Shown here: piece after piece, positions 51,943 through 61,119 of the stretch
How the letters are laid out: the number at the start of each line of letters is the position of its first letter
Numbering within the stretch: the stretch's first letter is position 1
NCBI GenBank assembly: GCA_902799745.1
Contig: CADCBQ010000001.1
Span: 1 to 64,000 of the forward strand
DNA length: 64,000 nucleotides
Source of the DNA: Fibrobacter succinogenes
Lineage (GTDB): Bacteria; Fibrobacterota; Fibrobacteria; Fibrobacterales; Fibrobacteraceae
Direction of reading: 5' to 3'
Notes under the pieces: model-generated
What the model saw: only the letters and a program-made list of their open reading frames with translations
Told to the model about the DNA's origin: nothing
The model's database searches: none
Position numbers and translations under genes: made by a program

Positions 51943-53187
51943 ATGAGTGACAATGAGGAAAACTCCTCTATGACAGTGGAAAATTTGTTATTTTCAATAA
52001 AAACAGGTTTTAACGTGTCTAAGCTAACAATAAAAAATTTCGGACCAGTCAAGTCTGCCACATTGGACTTCAAAAGAATTAACGTCCTCATTGGCCCCCA
52101 AAGTTCAGGCAAAAGCACTATTTTGAAAATTGCCAGTTTTTGCAACTGGCTTGAAAAGAAAATTCAATTGACACAAGACCCTGATGAATGGACCTCTCCT
52201 ACGGTAATAAAGGATCAACTAATTACATTTCACAAGTTGGACGGCTATGCGTCGACAGGTTCTGAAATTCTTTTTAAAACAGAAACCTTACAGATTCTAA
52301 TCAAGTTTTCAGAGAACAACCATATCGACGTAGAATTCAACTGGGGGAAGAAGCGTTGGGACTACAAACGTACAAAGAACGCGTACATTCCTGCAGAAAG
52401 AAACATCGTTGCATCTATTCCCAACTGGCTAGACATTAACTTCGACAGATTCAACAACATCCGAAACTATTTGGCTGAATGGGATGTCGCACGCAGAAAG
52501 TTTGACAAAATGCACAAGCTAGACATTTTGGACATGGGCGTTTCATATTTTTATGACGAAGCAAACAACTCCGATGTTATTACCCTAAACAAGCGCACGC
52601 TTAAATTTTCGAATGCATCTAGCGGACTTCAATCGGTAATTCCCCAATACGCGCTTTTATCTTATTTATTCGATTATTCCCTTTTATTTGAACAAACTAG
52701 CCTACGAAGGGTCCTTACAGAGGCAAAACTTCGAGACCTTATTGAGCAAAATCCAAAATTGCAGAAAAAAGGCATCAACGACTACTATTTAACCAACTGT
52801 GGTGTGAAGGTGTTTCTTGAAGAACCAGAACAGAATCTTTTCCCTCAAACCCAATATGCACTTGTTAAATGGTTGGCTCGCAAATTAAACGGCAACCCAT
52901 GTAACACGTTGTTTTTAAGTACACACAGCCCATACATTCTGTCTTCCATGAATAATTTGATTCAGGCCAAGGAGTCCGCATCCAAGGGTGCAGGAGCCTC
53001 GACTCGCGTAAAAAAAATCGTTGGGCAATCTGATTTTATGAATTTTGATGAGATCAGCATTTACGGAATAAATAACGGTCGAGTCAAAAGCCTTTTAGAC
53101 GAAGAAAACCGCCTAATTGCACAATCTTTCTTAGATTCTGTTTCTATTGATATTTCCAAAGAATTTAGCAACTTGATAAATGTATGA
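51943..53187 (+). CDS. AAA ATPase of a two-gene defence candidate
   Basis: A 414-residue SMC/OLD-like ATPase. Walker A is LIGPQSSGKST (residues 49-59), and the long insert contains YIPAERNIVASIPNWLDINF. The signature region is LKFSNASSGLQSVIPQYALL, Walker B VKVFLEEPEQNLFPQTQYAL (with EE-P-E), and the H-motif LFLSTHSPYILSSMNNLIQA. A GGAAAGGAAG ribosome site lies about ten bases upstream. It shares ATGA with the next gene (overlap 53184-53187). No Toprim domain. In analogous systems the ATPase senses DNA ends or phage state and gates a nuclease. Confidence 0.85.
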   Translation: MSDNEENSSMTVENLLFSIKTGFNVSKLTIKNFGPVKSATLDFKRINVLIGPQSSGKSTILKIASFCNWLEKKIQLTQDPDEWTSPTVIKDQLITFHKLDGYASTGSEILFKTETLQILIKFSENNHIDVEFNWGKKRWDYKRTKNAYIPAERNIVASIPNWLDINFDRFNNIRNYLAEWDVARRKFDKMHKLDILDMGVSYFYDEANNSDVITLNKRTLKFSNASSGLQSVIPQYALLSYLFDYSLLFEQTSLRRVLTEAKLRDLIEQNPKLQKKGINDYYLTNCGVKVFLEEPEQNLFPQTQYALVKWLARKLNGNPCNTLFLSTHSPYILSSMNNLIQAKESASKGAGASTRVKKIVGQSDFMNFDEISIYGINNGRVKSLLDEENRLIAQSFLDSVSIDISKEFSNLINV

Positions 53188-53651
53188 GAAAGAACCCCAA
53201 AGAAAATTTAGATGAGTGGGTCAATAGTCTTCCAGACTCTTCGTACACCACAACAAGTGAATCTAACATTAAGTTTGAAGAAAACAAAAGTCAAATCACG
53301 TTTTCAAACAAATCCCAAAAGAAATGTTTAAAGATAAATGTCGATGGAGGCGTTTACCCCAAAGGCGGGAAAAACACTAGATGCGACAAGCTCCTTGTTG
53401 AAAAGGAAAAATTGCGATTTTACTTTGTAGAGCTAAAGGGAGCGGATATAGAGCATGCAATTAAGCAGCTTGCGAGTTCTATCTGCGATTCCAAACTCAA
53501 CCCAGATTGCGCTCAAAGCAAGATTGCATTTGCTGTCGGGAAAAATCATTTTCCAGCAACAAATCCGCTAATTCAGGGCTGGATGAAAAAATTCAAAAAA
53601 TTTGACGCTACACTGGAGATAAGAAACACCCCGGCCAAGTATGAACTGTAG
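53184..53651 (+). CDS. PD-(D/E)XK-like nuclease partner
   Basis: A 155-residue protein whose core reads NTRCDKLLVEKEKLRFYFVE then LKG: an aspartate followed about 15 residues later by E-L-K, with strands before and after. That is the PD-(D/E)XK endonuclease layout. GADIEHAIKQLASSI then gives the usual helix with a late Q/E. The first 60 residues are polar and flexible. The ATG lies within the ATPase stop (ATGA), so synthesis is coupled. Nuclease assignment is by motif and context; a specific family is not recognised. Confidence 0.65.
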   Translation: MRKNPKENLDEWVNSLPDSSYTTTSESNIKFEENKSQITFSNKSQKKCLKINVDGGVYPKGGKNTRCDKLLVEKEKLRFYFVELKGADIEHAIKQLASSICDSKLNPDCAQSKIAFAVGKNHFPATNPLIQGWMKKFKKFDATLEIRNTPAKYEL

Positions 53652-53681
53652 AAATAGGAGTACTTTTCTACATTTACCCGC

Positions 53682-54149
53682 ATGAAACATTTAATCTCGA
53701 AAGAAGGCTTTGAAAAGTTCAAGGCCGAATGGGAACACCTCAAGTACGTTGAGCGCCCGGCCATGATCAACCAGGTGCAGGCCGCTGCTGCCGAGGGCGA
53801 CCGCAGCGAAAACGCGGCGTACACGTACGGGCGCATGCGCGTGCGCGAGATCGACCGGAGGCTGCGCGAACTCGACCGCATTCTAGACGGCGCACAGGTC
53901 GTGGAATCGCAGGCGAGCGACGACGGCACAATCCGCTTTGGCGCAACCGTCAAGATGAAGGACATCAAGACCAAGCGAGAACGCACCTACAGCATTGTAG
54001 GCGAACAAGAGATTGACCCACTGCAAGGCCGCATCAGCATGAAGTCCCCCGTCGGCGAAGCTCTGATGGGTAAGAGACAGGGTGATCAAGTGCAAGTGCA
54101 AGCTCCGAAGGGACTGATTACATATGAAATAATCGCTGTCACCTACTAG
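53682..54149 (+). CDS. greB: Transcription elongation factor GreB-like
   Basis: A 155-residue protein with the coiled-coil N-terminal domain ERPAMINQVQAAAAEGDRSENAAYTY (GDRSEN is the tip that reaches the RNA polymerase active site with acidic residues) and RMRVREIDRRLRELDRIL. The C-terminal FKBP-like domain reads GATVKMKDIKTKRERTYSIV, ISMKSPVGEALMGKRQGDQV. The EGDRSENA and R-R-IDRR pattern is that of GreB more than GreA. It rescues backtracked polymerase by stimulating RNA cleavage. First of the ordinary chromosomal genes. Confidence 0.9.
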   Translation: MKHLISKEGFEKFKAEWEHLKYVERPAMINQVQAAAAEGDRSENAAYTYGRMRVREIDRRLRELDRILDGAQVVESQASDDGTIRFGATVKMKDIKTKRERTYSIVGEQEIDPLQGRISMKSPVGEALMGKRQGDQVQVQAPKGLITYEIIAVTY

Positions 54150-54182
54150 ATCCTTCGACTCGTTACACTCGCTCAGGATGAC

Positions 54183-54210
54183 ACTTCCTACTGTCTACTT
54201 CCTACTGTCT
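54183..54210. repeat. 14-bp tandem duplication
   Basis: ACTTCCTACTGTCT occurs twice head to tail just ahead of the tatD start codon (54219). It may be a simple slippage duplication. Confidence 0.8.
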
Positions 54211-54218
54211 ACTTAGTT

Positions 54219-55022
54219 ATGTTCATCGATACTCACTGCCACCTTGATTCTTACGAGCAGCATTCGGGCGAGGCTCTCGACTCCCTGTTTGCAAGGCTCC
54301 CCCACGACCCGGACCAAAACGTCACGGCGCCCGAGGCTTACATTCATGTGGCATGCGACCCGGCGGACTTTGAACGCGCCAAGGAAATTTCCGAAAAATA
54401 CCCGAACGTGTACACCGCCTACGGCATTCACCCGGAATATGTAGAAACCGAAACCGCCGAAGACGAAGCGCGCCTTCTTGAGTTCCTAAAGCACCCAAAG
54501 TGCGTGGCCTGCGGCGAATTCGGGCTCGATTACCACTACGGTGCCGACACCAAGGCCGAACAGGTCAAGCTCTTCGAACGCCACCTAAAGTTGGCATTGG
54601 ATTCCAAAAAGCCGATAGTGCTGCACCTGCGCGAAGCCGACGATGACGCACTCGCCGTGCTCCGAAACGCCGACTTGCGCGGCTCCAAAATCCACGTACA
54701 TTGCTTTACGGGCTCGCCCAAATTCTGCGGCCAACTGTTGGACCTCAAGTACCGCGGCGCAAACATATTCGTGGGCTTCACGGGAATCGTCACCTTCAAG
54801 AACGCACAGAACGTGCGCGACGCCGCAGCGCTCGTGCCCATGGACCAGATGCTCCTGGAAACCGACTCCCCCTACATGGCACCTATCCCCTATCGCGGAA
54901 AGCCCTGCCATTCGGGCTACATCCCCTACATCGCAGCGGCTCTCGCCCAAGTAAAACAAATCCCTGTAGAAGAACTCTACAGGGCCTGTCGCGAAAATAC
55001 TCGCCGCTGTTACGGAATATAG
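54219..55022 (+). CDS. tatD: TatD-family metal-dependent DNase
   Basis: A 267-residue TIM-barrel hydrolase: MFIDTHCHLDSYE (metal-binding H-x-H), VACGEFGLDYHYG (E), KKPIVLHLREADDDAL (H), KIHVHCFTGSPKF (H), and LLETDSPYMAPIPYRGK (D). All canonical metal ligands are present. TatD proteins are 3'-5' exonucleases and related YcfH-type D-amino-acyl hydrolases. A TatD-type gene, not part of the Tat export system. Its stop overlaps the convergent EAL-protein gene by 13 bases. Confidence 0.93.
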   Translation: MFIDTHCHLDSYEQHSGEALDSLFARLPHDPDQNVTAPEAYIHVACDPADFERAKEISEKYPNVYTAYGIHPEYVETETAEDEARLLEFLKHPKCVACGEFGLDYHYGADTKAEQVKLFERHLKLALDSKKPIVLHLREADDDALAVLRNADLRGSKIHVHCFTGSPKFCGQLLDLKYRGANIFVGFTGIVTFKNAQNVRDAAALVPMDQMLLETDSPYMAPIPYRGKPCHSGYIPYIAAALAQVKQIPVEELYRACRENTRRCYGI

Positions 55023-57052
55023 CTTTCCCCGACGTAGCTGCGTTCGATCACGGGGATTTCTTTTGCAGGCTTATCTGCAGATTTTGCTTCGGGCAGATAA
55101 TGCTGCTGCAGGTATTCCTGCGCCTTGTCGGCCGAAAGCGGCTTGCTAAAGTAGAAGCCTTGAATCAGGCGGCAGCCTTCGTCCTTAAGGAACTCGAGCT
55201 GTTCTTCGCTTTCGACACCTTCGGCAATCAAATCCAGGTTCAAGGACTTCGCAATGCCAATCACCATGCGGGCAAACGAGGCATCTTCTTCGTCGTCGGT
55301 CACATGGTCAATAAAGGACTTGTCCATCTTGAGCGTGTGAATCGGGAACTGCTTGAGGTAAGAAAGACTGCTGTAACCCGTACCGAAGTCGTCAATCGAA
55401 ATCTGGATACCCATTCCCGAAAGTGCGTTCATGATCTTGACCGTCTTTTCGGCCTCGCAAACGGCGGTATATTCGGTGATTTCGAGCTTGAGGTTCTTGG
55501 GGTTCAAATGCGTTTCGAGCAACACCTGCTTAATGTCGTCGATCATGTTGTCGAGCGCAAACTGCTTTGCCGAGAAGTTCACGGCCACCTGCAGGTCGGT
55601 GTAGCCCTGGTCGGCCCAGGCCTTTGCCTGCAAGCACGCCATACGTAAGATCTGGGCACCCATCGGAATGATCAGGCCGGTCTCTTCGGCAATGGGGATA
55701 AATTCGGCCGGCGAAATAAACTTGTTTTCGGACTGGTTCCAGCGAACAAGGGCCTCGAATGCGGCCACGCGGTTGCCGTTCTTGATATCGACAATCGGCT
55801 GGTAGAACAGCACGAATTCGCGCGCCTGAATGGCCCTGCGGATATCGAATTCCAGCTTGTAAAGCTTCATGGCCTTTTCGCGGATACCGCCGCTAAAGAA
55901 CTGGATTCCGCCGTGAGCCACGCTCTTTTTCATTTCGCGCAGGCTCGAGGTCACGTTCGCCATAATGTCTTCGACGCAGTCGACTTCGCGGTTCAGGGCC
56001 ACCGCCATCGAAACGCCAATGTAAAGTTCACGGCCTTCAAGCTGAATGGGCTGCTTTACGGCACCGTGGATTCTGCGGACAATCGCCTTGATATCGTTAT
56101 CGTCGTCGTTGAACTTGATATCGTGCAGAATAATCGCAAACACGTCGGGGCCGATACGCGCAATGGTGTCGTCGATACGGCACTGCGCCTTGATACGGTC
56201 GGCCACCACCTTGAGCACGTTGTCGCCCACATTAATAGAATAAGAGGTGTTGATCGTGCCGAAACGGTCAATATCCAACAGGGCCACCGCAAACAGGTAA
56301 TCGGGGCGCTTGAGGGCCATATCGACATCGACCTTGAGCTTTTCCAAGAAGAACTTGCGGTTATACACGCCGGTAAGAGCATCTTGGTAGGCGTAATAGT
56401 AGTTCTGCTTGGCCTGTGCCTGCTTGTCGGAATATTCGTTGAGCGCACCCACGATGCGGATGGGGTGTCCGGAATCGTTCATCTGCACATGGCCCGAAAG
56501 CATGAGGCGGCCGTCGGTCGACTTGGAATCGAGCAAGTTGACCATCATGTTGAACTTTTCGCCGTTTTCGAGGGCAGACTTGAGCGCCTTTTTGAACTGG
56601 AGCCAGTCACTTTCGACAATGCGTTCCTTGAGCAGGTCAAAGGAATCGAGCATGGTGCTGGATTCGGCCTTCAGGAGCTTGATCGCGCGGCGGGACCAGT
56701 AAACCTTTCCGGTAATCACGTCGAAGGTCCAGAAACCGCTCGCCGAAATATCAACCATCATCTGGAAGATTTCGTCGCGTTCCATGAGGTCTTTCTTAAA
56801 GTCGCGAATAGGTACGGATTCGGTGGGGGGCGGCGCAATATTCACGTCTTCGCGCATGCGCTTGCGGTTACCGATAATCGGGAATCGGTACAGAACGGCA
56901 ACAACCACCAGGAAAAAATCGGCAAGAATATAGGGAATCGCCCAAATAAGACGTTCCCTACCTGATAAAATTTCTGGAATGAAGGCTGCAAAAAAGACGC
57001 TTGCTATGACTAGCAAGAAACGTAGCACCACTTTCTCATCAAATAATCTCAT
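55010..57052 (-). CDS. EAL-domain phosphodiesterase with degenerate GGDEF
   Basis: A 680-residue signalling protein. Two N-terminal membrane helices (VLRFLLVIASVFFAAFIP, LIWAIPYILADFFLVVVAVL), a PAS-like part (FWTFDVITGKVYWSRRAI), and a GGDEF domain with the active site changed to RIGPDVF. The C-terminal EAL domain is complete (FEALVRWN, EITEYT, DDFGTGYSSLSYL, IAEGVES). Cyclase activity should be lost while c-di-GMP hydrolysis should remain. By analogy it could act on surface polysaccharide or motility, but nothing here proves a link to the glycan locus. Confidence 0.9.
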   Translation of the reverse strand: MRLFDEKVVLRFLLVIASVFFAAFIPEILSGRERLIWAIPYILADFFLVVVAVLYRFPIIGNRKRMREDVNIAPPPTESVPIRDFKKDLMERDEIFQMMVDISASGFWTFDVITGKVYWSRRAIKLLKAESSTMLDSFDLLKERIVESDWLQFKKALKSALENGEKFNMMVNLLDSKSTDGRLMLSGHVQMNDSGHPIRIVGALNEYSDKQAQAKQNYYYAYQDALTGVYNRKFFLEKLKVDVDMALKRPDYLFAVALLDIDRFGTINTSYSINVGDNVLKVVADRIKAQCRIDDTIARIGPDVFAIILHDIKFNDDDNDIKAIVRRIHGAVKQPIQLEGRELYIGVSMAVALNREVDCVEDIMANVTSSLREMKKSVAHGGIQFFSGGIREKAMKLYKLEFDIRRAIQAREFVLFYQPIVDIKNGNRVAAFEALVRWNQSENKFISPAEFIPIAEETGLIIPMGAQILRMACLQAKAWADQGYTDLQVAVNFSAKQFALDNMIDDIKQVLLETHLNPKNLKLEITEYTAVCEAEKTVKIMNALSGMGIQISIDDFGTGYSSLSYLKQFPIHTLKMDKSFIDHVTDDEEDASFARMVIGIAKSLNLDLIAEGVESEEQLEFLKDEGCRLIQGFYFSKPLSADKAQEYLQQHYLPEAKSADKPAKEIPVIERSYVGESYIP

Positions 57053-57185
57053 TTACCCATCCGATATGCCCCAAATATATAACTTTTTGTTAACAAATGT
57101 GCTCAAATATTTATGTTTTTTTTCATAATCGCAGGATACAAACCTGCCGAATTTGATTTATATCACACTCAAATCTGCCCATATA

Positions 57186-57212
57186 AAAAAAACAGACCCT
57201 ATCGGATCTGCT
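57186..57212 (-). terminator. Intrinsic terminator after tRNA-Glu
   Basis: On the minus strand CAGATCC-GATA-GGGTCTG (one G-U pair) is followed by eight T, four bases past the tRNA 3' end. Confidence 0.85.
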
Positions 57213-57215
57213 TTA

Positions 57216-57288
57216 TAGTGCCAAAGGGACTCGAACCCTTGTTACCGGCGTGAGAGGCCAGTGTCCTGGACCACTAGACGATGGCACC
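57216..57288 (-). tRNA. tRNA-Glu (anticodon CTC)
   Basis: The reverse complement begins GGTGCCATCGTCTAGTGGTC, which folds into a cloverleaf: 7-bp acceptor (one G-U pair at its end), D-arm, CTGGC-loop-CGCCGG anticodon arm with loop CTCTCAC (anticodon CTC), and T-arm with GGTTCGAGTCC. No CCA is encoded. Reads the GAG codon. The 57-kb gene-free gap on each side holds only this gene and its terminator. Confidence 0.95.
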
Positions 57289-57358
57289 GAATTTGCCTAT
57301 TTAGCGCGCTAAACAAGCGCCGCCAAATATAGCAAACCGAACAAATTCTGTCTAGGAA

Positions 57359-59311
57359 TTAGTCCCTGTAGTAGAGGTCGAGGTTGCTTTCGACCGGGGT
57401 CGAATTTTCGAGGTTGTTCACGAATTCGGTGAACAGGCTCATGGCAACGTAGCTACCGGTATTGGCGACTTCGGTCTTCACGGCTTCCTTGACGGCGGCT
57501 TCTTCAGGAACCTTCTTGGAAACAACCTTGACCATCACGGCACCGTTTTCGGTGGCAACGGCAGAGGACCATTCGCCTTCCTTTGCACCTGCAAGCATCT
57601 TGGCGATCAGGGTGCTGCCATAGCCGAAGCCCGGCACAAAGCCGTCGACAGAGGCGTTCACCTTTTCAATGTTCACTTTTTCGATCTTGTTGGCAGCAAC
57701 GGCGGCAGAGTCGGCAGTGCTATCGGTCGGAGCCCAAGCCTTCACCTTGTCGGCGACAGAAGCGAGGTAAGCTTCAGCAGCGGCGGCGGACTTGTTGCGG
57801 AGCAAGGTGCTCTTGATGTTGTTGAAGTACAGGTCGAGGCTACGTTCGCCAGCCTTGATATCCTTCACCTTTTCAGCAACGACAACCCACTTGTTGTTCT
57901 TCATGATCGGAGAAACCTTGCTGGCTTCGTCCGGGAGGTTTTCGTTCGGCCAAGCATAAGCGGCGAGACCCTTGAGGTAACCGACGCCGTCGATGTTGTC
58001 GCCACGGGAAATCCAGTTGGAGGTATGAACGTCGAGGTTCTGTTCCTTGGCAGCTTCGGCAAAGGTCTTGCCGGCATCCACAGAAGCCTTGACCTTGTTC
58101 AGGATACCTTCGAGGCTGTCGATCGTTTCAGAAGAAGCGTTCACAATCAAGAGGATGTGACCGACCTTCACGAGGTCAGCACCGGTAGAGTCCTTGGACT
58201 TGCCGTAGCTCTTGATAATGTGGTAGCCGAAACGGGTACGGACCGGTTCAGAAACGGCACCGGAATCGAGACCGAATGCGACATCTTCAAATTCCTTGAC
58301 ATACACGCCGCGACCCACATAGTCGTCGCTCAAGATGCCACCCTTTTCAGCAGTGCCCTGGTCTTCAGAAGAAATACGGGCCATGTCTTCGAACGTGGTG
58401 GTCGAAGAGGAGTCAGTCAGCTGGTAGTAGAGCGTCATGGCGTATTCACGAATGCGGGCATCGTCGCCGGCAGTTGCTTCGACCGGGAGGTATGCAAATT
58501 CGAACTGGGCCATGTCCTTCTTGACAAAGAAGCTGTCGCGGTGGGCATTGAAGTAGCCAGCGACCATCACGCTATCCACGGAATTTTCGTCGGCCTTGAA
58601 GTCTGCACCGTTGGCAACCGCCACCTGCAGTTCGTAGTCGGTCAAGCGACGATTCACGTTCCAGTTAGCTTCGAGAGAAGTGGCATGCACAGAAGCCCCA
58701 ACCAGCACCTGCAGTTGGCGAGCCGGAATCGTGTTCACCTTGAGGTCTTCTTCGAGCTGAAGCATCACGCCCCAGCGGAAAGCTTCGGGAGTCTTGAGCC
58801 AAGCATCGTATTCAGCCTTGTTGAAGGTAGAATCGGTAAGGAACTTCGGGAGGCTTGCGATGTAGGCGTTGCTACGCTGCATCAGGTCTTCCTGGCTGGT
58901 AGCCTGCTGCTGGATCATGTACAGGCGGCGCTGGGCTTCTTGCACCAAACGGCCACGCACGGCATCCGGGTTGCGGCTGAATTCGGATTCGAGTTCGGCA
59001 ACCGAGGCGCCCAGTTCGTTCTTTTCGAACTGTTCGTTCAGCAAAATCTGGCGAACAAAGCTACGGAACACTTCGGAGCGCAGCTGGTTGTACTGTTCGT
59101 CTTCCAGATGCTGGCCCTGGTACTGGTTCTGCACGATATTCTTGATGCGGGAATCAAATTCGGCATAAGTGATCTTCTTGTCGTTCACCACGCCTACCGG
59201 GTAGCTGTGTCCCTGGTTGGGCACACGGTCCATGGCCAAAAGGCCCACCACGATACCCGCGGCAAAGATAACGATAATCCACTTGGCTTTTTCATTAATC
59301 CACGTTAACAT
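57359..59311 (-). CDS. PpiD/SurA-like peptidyl-prolyl isomerase
   Basis: The start is the ATG at 59311 with GGAG eight bases upstream, giving 650 residues (MLTWINEKAKWIIVIFAAGI). One N-terminal membrane anchor (residues 11-30) is followed by a SurA_N-like chaperone region (VGVVNDKKITYAEFDSRIKN), then a PPIC/parvulin domain (SSEDQGTAEKGGILSDDYVG, RTRFGYHIIKSYG, VGHILLI) and a second, degenerate chaperone half. Such PpiD-type anchored proteins help fold newly exported envelope proteins. Size and domain order fit PpiD. Confidence 0.88.
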   Translation of the reverse strand: MLTWINEKAKWIIVIFAAGIVVGLLAMDRVPNQGHSYPVGVVNDKKITYAEFDSRIKNIVQNQYQGQHLEDEQYNQLRSEVFRSFVRQILLNEQFEKNELGASVAELESEFSRNPDAVRGRLVQEAQRRLYMIQQQATSQEDLMQRSNAYIASLPKFLTDSTFNKAEYDAWLKTPEAFRWGVMLQLEEDLKVNTIPARQLQVLVGASVHATSLEANWNVNRRLTDYELQVAVANGADFKADENSVDSVMVAGYFNAHRDSFFVKKDMAQFEFAYLPVEATAGDDARIREYAMTLYYQLTDSSSTTTFEDMARISSEDQGTAEKGGILSDDYVGRGVYVKEFEDVAFGLDSGAVSEPVRTRFGYHIIKSYGKSKDSTGADLVKVGHILLIVNASSETIDSLEGILNKVKASVDAGKTFAEAAKEQNLDVHTSNWISRGDNIDGVGYLKGLAAYAWPNENLPDEASKVSPIMKNNKWVVVAEKVKDIKAGERSLDLYFNNIKSTLLRNKSAAAAEAYLASVADKVKAWAPTDSTADSAAVAANKIEKVNIEKVNASVDGFVPGFGYGSTLIAKMLAGAKEGEWSSAVATENGAVMVKVVSKKVPEEAAVKEAVKTEVANTGSYVAMSLFTEFVNNLENSTPVESNLDLYYRD

Positions 59312-59457
59312 AGAGTAGACTCCATAAAAATTTTGTCGGGCAAAATGTAGCAAAAAAAAACTATTACTTTTATTTTGCATTCAAATAATGCCGAAATAGC
59401 CGATTTTTTCTATCTATACCGTACACAAAGACAATGTTTACTCAACGGAGTTCGGTC

Positions 59458-61044
59458 ATGTACGACATTTTGGTCCTGGGAGCAGGTATTTCTGGCTTGA
59501 GCGCAGCAATTCATGCAGCAGAAAAAGGCCTTTCGGTAGTCATTCTCACTAAGGGTGCAAAACCAGACGGCTCATCGAACTACGCTCAGGGCGGCATTGC
59601 CACCGTTACCGAAAAGACGGACAAGTTCAAGTTCCACATCGACGACACGCTGGAAGCAGGTGCCGGCCTGTGCAAAAAGGAACCCGTGAACATTTTGACC
59701 AAGAGCGGCCCGGCCACTATTCAGCAGCTGGTCAAGTGGGGTGTGCAGTTTACCCCCTCGCCCGCCGACAAGACCCAGTTCGACTTGCACCTGGAAGGCG
59801 GCCACAGCCACCACCGCATTCTGCACGCCGCAGACCTTACGGGTAAAGAGATTATGCGTGCCCTGCTTGCGGAACTCCACAAACACAAGAACATTCACTA
59901 CATTGAAAACTGCTACATCAAGGACTTGATTTGCAAGGGTGAAGGCAAGGCCAAGCGCTGCGTAGGCGCAAAGATCATTCACCAAAAGACGGGCCTTGTC
60001 GAAAACCTTTACGCAAAGGCTTCGATCCTTTCTACCGGCGGTGCAGGCCGCATTTGGCAGTACACCGTTTGCCCGCCCGACAGCTGTGGCGACGGCATGG
60101 CGATTGCAGCCCGCGCAGGTGCAGCCCTGCAGGATATCGAGTTCATGCAGTTCCACCCCACGAGCCTTTACGCCCCGAGCCTTAAGAAGCCGTTCTTGAT
60201 TTCGGAAGCGGTGCGCGGCTTTGGCGGTATCTTGAAAAACGACAAGGGCGAAGAATTCATGAACCAGGTGCACCCGCTGCACTCTCTTGCTCCGCGCGAC
60301 ATTGTGGCACGCGCCATTCACAGCGAAATGCAGCGCCTCGGCAAGCCGAACATGTTCATCGACTTGAGCGGTCGCACGCCCAAGGATATCAAGAGCCACT
60401 TCCCAAACATTTACGCGAAGTGCATGGAAGCAGGTATCGACATCACCAAGCAGTGGATTCCCGTGGTGCCCGCCGCACATTACATGTGCGGAGGCGTACT
60501 GGTCGACACCTGGTCCCGTACCGAAATCAAGGGCCTGTACGCCTGCGGCGAAGTCGCCGCGACGGGCGTTCACGGTGCAAACCGCCTGGCCTCTAACTCG
60601 CTCTTGGAAAGTGTCGTTTACGCCATTCGCGCTGTCGACAACATTTGCGAAAGCGGACTCACCAAAGAAAAGATCGCCGTGTCCAAGTCGAGCAAGACCG
60701 AAAAGGTATCGTTCACCAAGGCGGCCTACTGGCGCAAGCGCAAGAAGATTCTGCAGGATATGATGTGGACGCACTGCGGTATCGTGCGTACCGTGGCGGG
60801 CCTGAACCAGGGCCTGAAAGTCATCGAAGATTTGGAAAAGGATATCGATGCGGCCATCAAGAACAAGGAAACCGAAAACTTGCATTACCTTGAATTCTTG
60901 AACGCCTTGCAGGTATCCAAGATGATCCTGATTGCGGCGCTGCACCGCAAGGAATCCCGCGGCCTGCATTACATTCTGGACTACCCGAATCTGGACCCCA
61001 AGACGAAGCACCATACGATTTACTTAAAGGGGTCTGAGCGATGA
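59458..61044 (+). CDS. nadB: L-aspartate oxidase
   Basis: The ATG at 59458 follows GGAG and gives 528 residues. FAD-binding motif LVLGAGISGLSAAIHAAEKG; SSNYAQGGIA; HSHHRILHAAD with the catalytic region; MGGVLVDTWSRT-type ending in the form CGGVLVDTWSR; and GEVAATGVHGANRLASNSLLE. These are those of NadB, which makes iminoaspartate for NAD synthesis, and not of succinate dehydrogenase. Reads away from the ppiD-like gene; the gap has AT-rich promoter-like sequence. Confidence 0.93.
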   Translation: MYDILVLGAGISGLSAAIHAAEKGLSVVILTKGAKPDGSSNYAQGGIATVTEKTDKFKFHIDDTLEAGAGLCKKEPVNILTKSGPATIQQLVKWGVQFTPSPADKTQFDLHLEGGHSHHRILHAADLTGKEIMRALLAELHKHKNIHYIENCYIKDLICKGEGKAKRCVGAKIIHQKTGLVENLYAKASILSTGGAGRIWQYTVCPPDSCGDGMAIAARAGAALQDIEFMQFHPTSLYAPSLKKPFLISEAVRGFGGILKNDKGEEFMNQVHPLHSLAPRDIVARAIHSEMQRLGKPNMFIDLSGRTPKDIKSHFPNIYAKCMEAGIDITKQWIPVVPAAHYMCGGVLVDTWSRTEIKGLYACGEVAATGVHGANRLASNSLLESVVYAIRAVDNICESGLTKEKIAVSKSSKTEKVSFTKAAYWRKRKKILQDMMWTHCGIVRTVAGLNQGLKVIEDLEKDIDAAIKNKETENLHYLEFLNALQVSKMILIAALHRKESRGLHYILDYPNLDPKTKHHTIYLKGSER

Positions 61045-61051
61045 GGTTCTG

Positions 61052-61106
61052 AGGTATGAGCTCAAAGGGCGAAAGCCCGAGCTCAAAGCGAAGCGACCTC
61101 ATACCT
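61052..61106. repeat. Inverted repeat between nadB and kinase gene
   Basis: AGGTATGAG (61052-61060) and CTCATACCT (61098-61106) bracket an inner GGGC-GAAA-GCCC hairpin with a GNRA-type loop. It could be an mRNA end or processing structure; no T-run follows. Confidence 0.55.
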
Positions 61107-61119
61107 AAATATTTGATTT

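Noticed and set aside
59572-61014. Minus-strand open frame of 480 codons
   Set aside because: Antisense of nadB, whose FAD and active-site motifs are unmistakable.
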